Shown here: in pieces, positions 33,691 through 42,300 of the stretch
Layout: the number at the start of each line of letters is the position of its first letter
Position numbering within the stretch: position 1 is the stretch's first letter
DNA from: Erpobdella octoculata
Lineage: Eukaryota > Annelida > Clitellata > Hirudinida > Erpobdellidae
DNA length: 64,000 nt
Assembly (NCBI GenBank): GCA_963978895.1
Contig: OZ022239.1
Location: 36,374,830 to 36,438,829, forward strand
Direction of reading: 5' to 3'
The notes under the pieces: model-generated
Seen by the model: only the letters and a program-made list of their open reading frames with translations
Database searches by the model: none
Told to the model about the DNA's origin: nothing
Position numbers and translations under genes: made by a program

Positions 33691-34796
33691 TTGTACTGAA
33701 TGGCCACTGTAAGGTCGTACTGAATGGCCATAGTCATTTAGTATTGCTGAATGTTTAAATTTTCATAAATGTGTTGAGGTTCATTATTGATCAAAATTTT
33801 AATGTAATAGAATGAAATTGTTTAATATATTCAAGACATATACATATTAATCACTACTTAATAATGTTTTATGGTTATGTTTCAGAATGAGAAACCGAGT
33901 ATCTAAAGCTTTACCATAAGGGGGGATGGTCTCAAAAAAACATGGAAAGAGCAGTAGAAGATGTTTTGACAGCTTTCTTGCCAGTTAAATCTGCAGCTGA
34001 GAAGCAAAAAAAGATTTGAGGAGATCCAAATTAAAAATATCACAACTTGCAGCAAGAAGAGTTATTTCGAAAAGCTTCCCAGACATCGAGCCTGACGGGG
34101 AATCAACATCTACATATATGGCCACCAGTAAAAATGCTCATTTTGCCTTTGACAAAACTAAGATAAAAATAGGGGATTGGTGTATTTTTGAATATGTTTT
34201 TGACTCGAAAACCTATTATGTTGGCAAAATCATGGAAGTCAAAGGCGATAAAGTTTCTGCTGGTTTTTTGAAGTTTTTGTACAATGATAAAGACACCGAA
34301 GAGGCCAAATTTTAGTCTAGGGATAAAAGTATTTGTGAGGCAGATTTAGATCAAATTGTTGTGAAACTAGGAGATCCAATCCTTCAAAAATCCAAGAGAC
34401 GGAATGGGCATAACAAATTTTCTCTTGACTTTTCATATAGTATTGGATTGTAGGCTACAACTTTTTAATAAAATGACAAAATGCTTTTATGATTTTTTTT
34501 AATTAACATTAATAAAGACTTGTCTGTGAAATAAAACATATTGGCTTACCATTTGGTGAGAATTGTGTCTTTTATAATAAAAATTGCATGAGTGGCCACC
34601 CAGAAATTTTAGGAGAGGTTGCGTTATTTATCGTTTTTATAAAATTGTTATAATTTGAAAAGTTTTAATAAGCGGTTTTTAGTAGTGAAATGTTTTTGCT
34701 TTCATTATGTGAAAAATTTGAATTCTATTACTTATAGTTTTTTTTATGATTGATTTGAATAAAAGTTTAAAATTGTGTGGTCATTCAGTACTACTC
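33691..34796 (+). mobile_element. Deletion derivative of a pogo/jerky-like DNA transposon
   Basis: GTACTGAATGGCCAC near the left edge (33703, again at 33717) is matched by the complement GTGGTCATTCAGTAC near 34779-34793, giving imperfect inverted ends of about 15 bp. Between them, the reading YHKGGWSQKNMERAVEDV (about 33912-33965) resembles the N-terminal psq-type helix-turn-helix of pogo/jerky transposases. It is joined directly to the C-terminal SH3-like region at 34016-34315. The DDE catalytic middle is missing. Confidence 0.45.
34016..34440 (+). pseudogene. C-terminal fragment of a pogo/jerky-like transposase
   Basis: DWCIFEYVFDSKTYYVGKIM and VSAGFLKFLYN form an SH3-like motif commonly found at the end of jerky-type DDE transposases. 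A stop follows at 34313-34315 after EEAKF, but similarity continues in frame with DLDQIVVKLGDP, so it is a nonsense-mutated copy. No catalytic residues are present. Confidence 0.45.
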
Positions 34797-34825
34797 TCCC
34801 CTACAGTCATTTTAAATATATGCAA

Positions 34826-35085
34826 AAAAATTTAAGAAAATCTTGGGGGAACGCTCCCTGTCCCCCAATAACCGGACCAAGGGAATAGCTAGTTGGAGGA
34901 ACATTTTCCAACAATTTTCTAAAACTTCGTCTTTATTTATTTTACACAATAAACTTTAAAAAAAATCTTTTTCAGAGCTGTAACTTGTCGGAAAATGGTC
35001 TAAAATTCGATTGCAAGATTTATCTAGAAAGAAAGAGACGAAAGAGAGTTAAGTAAAACGTTGTAAAATTAGCCCCGGTCTTCTC
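34826..35085. repeat. Dispersed repeat shared with 54045-54435
   Basis: The words ACATTTTCCAACAATTTTCT, AACTTGTCGGAAAATGGTC and ACGTTGTAAAATTAG occur here and again in the same neighbourhood around 54055-54430. This is an unclassified interspersed repeat. Confidence 0.55.
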
Positions 35086-35709
35086 CTTGGAAATTATCAT
35101 GATTAGAATCATCGGCCGTTGACATTTGAAACTTTAAACTCATAAACGATAACTTTGTTTAAATCAAAGCTAGCAACTTTGTATTTAAAATCTGTTCTTG
35201 GTACTTGACTAATCATATGAACATACGTATTTATATAATTAAGTTAATTTGATTGATTGATTGTGTTTTCGAAAGACTCCTCAGCCACAGTAGCAATTTT
35301 ACCAATTATTTCCACGGCAAACCGCCGAGTCAATAGCAGCGACCTTTACGATACGATGTCGCTATGAAATTGTTTAGGTATATTAAAAGCATGTTTTAAT
35401 TAATTTTCATTTGTTTTGAGTCATTCCCACGAAGTTAAAAAAAAATAATGTTCAAATTTGCATACTTTCAAGCTGCATCGCTAAAAAACGCTTCAACGTA
35501 CAAGATCAGGAGTCTATAAATACTCTATAAAAACTGTACAGAGTCTATAAAAACTGAATTATTATTTGAAACGAGTGTCTATGTATAATTTTTATAATTT
35601 CACATAAACGGCCCGGGCAGAATCTTCCAATGAAATAGTCCTATTTTGTTAACAACTTTAACCCTAGCCCTAATTATCACTTCATCGTGTTTATAGCTAA
35701 TTATAGCCG
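35086..35709. other. Gene-free spacer
   Basis: No coding region seen. The word GCTATTGACTCGGCGG at about 35317-35332 (on the reverse strand CCGCCGAGTCAATAGC) echoes text near 10385 (GCTATTGCCTCGGCGG), indicating one more shared dispersed repeat. Confidence 0.35.
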
Positions 35710-35870
35710 AACTCCGTCTTGCTTTTGCAAGCCAGTCCCAAGCCTGGAAAAGGGGAAAGTTAAAAAGATCAATTTATGATCCACGACAGGAAGTACTTAG
35801 GTGCTTCCAACATACAGCCATTTTAGTCTTAAAACACCTGGTGTAAAGGGCTATAAACTATTTTTTTTAA
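35710..35870 (+). mobile_element. SINE-like retroposon, plus-strand copy
   Basis: AACTCCGTCTTGCTTTTGC to GGGCTATAAACTATTTTTTT, collinear with the complements of 24818-24990 and 51227-51408. Its tail is TTTTTTTTAAAA rather than pure A. Target duplications are not obvious, so this is probably an older insertion. Confidence 0.65.
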
Positions 35871-36317
35871 AATATATACTTTCTTTTCTATGAATAACAG
35901 TTAATTAACACTGTTTTTGGGTTGAGTTTATCTTTAGATTCATTTTAACCTATAGCAAGTCACTCACTAAATTTAATTCAAATTTTAAAGGTTTTACTTT
36001 AACTATGCACTGCTATGACAACTATAACCTATGCCTCCGCCATCAAGCACTTTCAATATATGAACTGATGAGTGAAACCAAATGAAAAGTCCAAACTGGC
36101 CTTTAGAATAGATGGCTTTTAAATTAAAACTCAATTAAACAAAATTCTTTACAGTTTGAGAAAAATAAAAGAAAACACATGATGAGATGAAACTTTGAAT
36201 TAATATTATAAAATACACAAATTGAAACAGAAAAGTTAAATTTTCCACATTAAAACAATGATAATAATTATAAAAATAACAAGATATAGTCTAAATGTCA
36301 AAACAAATAAATCAACA
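35871..36317 (-). other. 3' flank of the SFSWAP gene
   Basis: Presumed 3' UTR and downstream sequence of the minus-strand gene. I found no canonical AATAAA on the minus strand here. A weaker ATTAAA is present near 35970. Confidence 0.4.
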
Positions 36318-36369
36318 TCAATCTTGAGTTAGATCAACAACATCATCCTTTGTTAGATCCAGAACAACA
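36318..36369 (-). CDS. SFSWAP: SFSWAP terminal exon 14 (SIM-like tail)
   Basis: Acceptor TTTACAG|TGTTG, stop TGA at 36320-36318. The tail reads [16 protein letters not shown]: two hydrophobic-hydrophobic-x-hydrophobic motifs (VVLDL, VVDL) with adjacent acidic residues, the pattern of SUMO-interacting motifs. Confidence 0.75.
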
Positions 36370-39300
36370 CTGTAAAAATATAAAACATTTTTAAAGTCAT
36401 TAGTATACCAATATTATTAATTATAAATGACAACGAGAAAGCTACCACTGAACCAAGTTATCTTGCCTTCATCTGTCCCAGGGCAATATTTGGTAAAGAG
36501 GAGCTGATAGGGCTGTCAGCTTAAAGGATCAATGAAACCTATTTCCCTTTACCATTTGACAACTACCTACACCATATGGCAACTCTGTATACCATATGGC
36601 AGCTCCCTACACCATATGGCAACTCCCTATACCATATGGCAATTAACTAACTATTTTGAACAGACAGCAAGAAGTGAACGAGATAACAAGGTAGGAGTGG
36701 ATTATATTTTCATGACAATTAAAAATCATAAGTTGTAAACTAACGGGCTGGTGTTTCTGTTCCTCTTGGTGTGCTTGTGATGGTGACTGTGATGTTTTTT
36801 AGATTTTTTATTCGACCTTGATCGTTTCCTTTTCCTTTATGAATTTAAATTATTACAATTATTTAATATAAATAAAATATTATATTATATCCTTTATGAA
36901 TTTAAATTATTACAATTATTTAATATAAATAAAATATTTTAATGACGAAATTAGGTAAATGATTAGATTCAATGATAAATTAAGTACATGTGCGTAGTTT
37001 TGCGATTCAGAAATAATTCTGCTATTGCGGAAAAGAATCTCATGAAATTAAATTAACATTTTCCTGACAAAAGATTTTAAAATTAACAAAACAACAAACA
37101 ACAAACCTGGACGGGTCTCTCGATCGAGAATGAAGTCGTGAGGATCTGTATGGTCGTAAAAAAATAATAAATTTTATAAATAAAAGATATAAATAAATAA
37201 AGAATAAAAATAATAATAATACATAGAAGATTTAAACATCTATATCTAAAACTTTTAATTTCTAATTTAATTTGTGTAAGATATTGATAGAACATGGTTT
37301 TAATTGTCTAAAATCATTATATTTCAATTTCAATGTAAAGAAAATAAAGAAATAACATTTAAACTTTATTATCAAGCTAACCTCTTTTCATATTCGGATA
37401 TCTTCCTGATATTGGGACTTTTCCCTCTAGGAGATCTAGAACGGTGCCTTTTTGCTGGAAGAGGTGATTTTGACCTTGAACACGACTTCTTTGGCCTGTG
37501 AGATCTCGAGCGAGACCTTTTTGACCTATGCGACCTTTTGGAAGGTGAAGAACCTTTTGATTTGTGAGATTTTGACTTTTTTGATTTATGTGACCTCGAA
37601 CGCGACCTTCGCAACTTGTGCGATCGTGACCTTGACCTTTTCTTTTCAGGAGACCTCAACCTTGAAGTTCTCACCTCTTTCGACCCAGGCTTTGAAACGA
37701 TCGGGAGTGAAAACTTCTCAGCGGACATGTGTTTGGAAATGATTTCTTGAGATTCAAGCTTACTGCTGACTGTTGCTGCACTTTGAGGACGTTCCACCAC
37801 AGTCGAAGGCAAATGAGGACCGTAACTTGGGGGCTTGCAAACAGGTCCATACTCAGGTGGTTTCAATTTAGGACCAAACTCAGGTGCTTTCAACTTAGGA
37901 CCAAACTCAAGTGTATTCAAAATTACTTTATTTTCTGATGAAGGAGGCCTGGGTGGGGGTGAAAGCTTCTTAGTTACCTCCAACTGCGTAGTAACAACGG
38001 GGACTGCAGTAGAATCTAAAAATCCAATCAAAGATATATGAGCAACTTGTCAAATAAATTAACACTAAATGTTATTTTTAAAATAAAATGAATATAACTA
38101 AGAGAAATTATTAAAAAAATCACCATTATCTATAACAGGTAGAGGAAGATATTCAGTGATATCCTGTTGATAGCAGACCTCCATACCCTCTTCATTATTA
38201 CCAACCTTATCAATACCATCCTGAGAATTGCCAGGTGAATAATCAACTGTTCCATATAATTAATAACAAACAAATTTAGAATTATTAGTTTCAATTCATA
38301 AATTAAGAGATTGTGTTCGATTAGGCAATAAAAACTTCTACAATTTTAAACGGTTGTTATCCAGAATAAATGAATAAATTGGTAGTTTATGTGAGATATG
38401 TTTTGAAATAATAGCATTAATAATTAATAGTAGCAATTCCATTCAACATGTGTTTAGTCTTTTTGACCACTCAATGATAAAAACCCCTATCATCTTATAG
38501 TATTATTTATCTTATTGGAATGCTACTGTCATAAGCAATTGTAAATACTTCTAAAAACGCGAACTTACAAGATCACTGAAACGCACAACAAAATTTTCAA
38601 CTAACCAGAATCATCGTAATGCAATACATTCGGACGTATCAACTTTTCACTGGTCTCCTTCGATTTTATACTGAAGCTTATACCTGAAATAAAATAAAAA
38701 AAATTAAATTCAGGATAATTGTATTTATCATCGAGACAACTCTTGGCATCAACTCTACCAATAAACATGAAACATTAAAACATAAAGGCTGAATATATAC
38801 ATATATCACCACAATAACAATATTAGCACTAACTTTTGAGTTCTTTTCTATTTTCTTTGTTTCCAACTTTCAAATCAGGAGGTTTGGACCGGGCTGCATA
38901 TTTCGGCACTTCGTGTTGGCTTTTTATCTCCTGACAAAATGTTTTTCAAAAATTAATTCCCAATGGTTACAACCGCTGATTAAATCATATATTATTTTTA
39001 TGAGAATTTTTCTAGCATTATTAAAATAATAACAAGTAATTTTATGATGAGCATAAATATCTGAACCAAAGGTGGTAATAAATAGTAAGTTCACTCGCAT
39101 TTCGAAGTATATTACAAAAAATAAATAAAATAAATGTAATAGAAATACCTGTTCGATGACAGATTTCCTCATTTTGTAGTAATTATTCCAGATGTGCCCC
39201 TCGGCAATGAAATCAAATCTCGGATCATTCTTCTTCTTGACCACGAGTTCAAAATCAGGTCCGTTCCTGGCCACGTAGTTTGCCATTTTGTCGATCAGGA

Positions 39301-42300
39301 ATTTCTTATCAGGTGGCGGAGGCACTATGGAAGGCCTGAAACATTATTATTGTATTTAAAAAAATTAATAAAACTTTATTGTCTCTGCCATTTGTAAATA
39401 CATGATATTTGTCGTCAACATTACAACCATTTTAGCTCAAATAATGCACACCCAGGAATGCATGTAGATTACCAAAAAATGTGACTACCGTATTTTTACG
39501 CATATAACGTGCACTTTGACGTGCCTGGAAAGGTCATAAAAAAGAATGATGCTCGATTAATCATAAAATGTAAATAGGTAAAATGTATTTTAAATAATAT
39601 GTATAACATATAACGCGTTTTACCAATCAAAATGTGTTTATTTTACCAATCAAAATGTGTTTATTTTACCAATCAAAATGTGTTTATTTTACCAATCAAA
39701 ATGTGTTTATTTTACCAATCAAAATGTGTTTATTTTACCAATCAAAATGTGTTTATTTTACCAATCAAAATGTGTTTATTTTACCAATCAAAATGTGTTT
39801 ATTTTACCAATCAAAATGTGTTTATTTTACCAATCAAAATGTGTTTATTTTACCAATCAAAATGTGTTTATTTTACCAATCAAAATGTGTTTATTTTACC
39901 AATCAAAATGTGTTTATTTTACCAATCAAAATGTGTTTATTTTACCAATCAAAATGTGTTTATTTTACCAATCAAAATGTGTTTATTTTACCAATCAAAA
40001 TGTGTTTATTTTACCAATCAAGATGTGTTTATTTATAAAGCCACATTTTTTTAACCCCTCTACAGGCCTTCATAGATGTGCGTTATTTGAAAAAAAAACA
40101 TACGGTATTGGAAACTACTTCAAAATAATAATGAGAACATGTTTTGCCTAACAAAATTTTCTAAATTGAAGAGTCAAATGTTCTCTATAACTTTTCCAGA
40201 CAGACTCATGTGTTAAAATATGGTAAACTAGTATGATAGAGAACATTGGCTTTAATGCCAAAATTATGAATATATTCAAAGATATTATATACTGCAAAAT
40301 ACTTCATTTATGAACACGGAAGTTCTTATAAATCAAAAAACTTAAATAAAATTTCTTAATTTTTTTTCTATATTTCTAAACAAAAGAAATAGACATATGT
40401 ACATTTATCGAATGAAATTAAAAAAAGTTAAGGTTGCCGCTTCCAATCAAAACTAACTTTGGTGGTTCTACACTTTTGTTTGCCATATGATTAAGTACAG
40501 CAGGTTTCTCTATGGTGGCCGAAGGATCGGGTTTTGCGGCAGTGGGAAGTAACGATGATGATTGCTGAGGTGGTGGTGGTGGGAGTGGTGCAGGCGGTGG
40601 AGGTTGTGGTGGTTTGATGGGGATGTGCTTACGAAGGTTGTTAAGGAGTTTATCGTAACTTGTGTTCTTTATTTGGCCTGGTGGAAGTTTTTCTTCAACT
40701 GATTTGAGAAAATCCTGAACAAAAATAAACAATTAACTTCATTGAAATTGAAATAATTCAATTAACTTTAAACTTCTCTTCTTTAAAATCAAGGAGTAAA
40801 GACAAGGAATAAAACAAGTTCTAATTACAGCTATTTCAGTATTTTGCATTGATCAGAATAATACCACGTATCCCAAACTATGATTCGCAACCCAAAAGTG
40901 GGTCGCAAAGCTCTGGCAAGTGGGTCGCGAACGTTTTTAGGAAAACATAACTTTTTTTGTTTTTTATTTCAGTAACACGCAAACTTCATACTTTATTCCG
41001 GTATAACTAGCGGAACAACAACATTTGACTATGATTGGGCCATAGATCTAGAATAGGTATATCGGAAGCGTCTATCGTTAAACATGGCTTTCAGTATAGA
41101 AAGCATGGAGACGTTTAGTTTCAAAGAACTAATTAGTTAAGACGACAGACGATCATTTAAACTAGTTTTGAGTTTACAAGGCAGAGACAGTGATTTGTTC
41201 AAACATGGAAATAAAATAAAAGCTTTTATGAAAAACTTACACACTGGGAAGTTTGTGCTAGTCAGGAACGTTTGGACATGTTTCCTTGTTTGACAGAATT
41301 TATTTTATCCCAGGAGAATTTTGATGATAGTGCAACTCAAGTCAGCCTTAAGAGTACAATTTCAAGCCATCTGGAGTTGCTACATGCAAAGTTTGTTCAT
41401 TATTTTCTTGCAGAAAATATGGCACAACTGGAGCAAAATGCTTGGATCTGTAACCCTTTTCAAGCGGATATCACTAAAGTTACTTTGTCTGCTGCAAATG
41501 AAGCACAACTTAAAGACCTTTCACATGATGGAACTCTAAAGGAAAAGTTCTCAGAAAACAGTTTTTTTTATTTTTTGGCTTAATACTGCAACTGTATTTC
41601 CTGAAATTTTTGATATTGTCAATGTTGATGCCATTTTAAACCACATACCAATGTGAGGCTGAATTTTCAGCATTGACGGTAATGAAAACTAAATACAGGA
41701 ACAGGCTGTGCACAGACCAGGACATGAGATTGTGCCTGACTTGTTTTAAACCACACATTGACTTACTTCTGAGTAACATACAGGCTCATCCTTCACATTG
41801 ATTCTTTAAACTTGACAGTATAAATATTAGTTAAACTGTTATAGCACTGTTAAAACTGTTGCTTTTGCATTGCAATAAATTTTTTACTGTTTTCCTAAGT
41901 TTCATTTTTATGTTTTAAATGTGCTAATTTCTAAAGTTTCTAAACGCTGTCTGTAAATCGAAATATTTTGACCCAATTTATGAGATATTACTGAGTCCTC
42001 GATGCTTAATTTTATTCAGTGGGTTCCAAGATGTCAAAAATATTTCCAAGTGGGTCCAGAGCCAAAAAAGTTTGGGAACCTCTGACATAATAAATTAATT
42101 TTCTTTTAGTATTTTTATTAGCGCTTTATTAAATTCTATATCGGCTTTCTTTCCTTCTTTCCATGAAGTAAAGTTAAAATTTTTTAATAAAATCCTGATT
42201 CTAGCAACTAAATTTGCAATTTATAAACAGCCTAAATCACAGCTATTTATGAGCAGCTGGAAAGAGAACTCGGCCAGCTACGAGCTGCGTCAAAAACTTC

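Noticed and set aside
39622..40034. CRISPR-like regular repeats
   Set aside because: Units are directly adjacent with no spacers, the genome is eukaryotic and no cas genes exist. It is a minisatellite.
39632..40151. Three overlapping frames with repeated [18 protein letters not shown]
   Set aside because: Translation of the 23-bp minisatellite in an intron of SFSWAP on the other strand.
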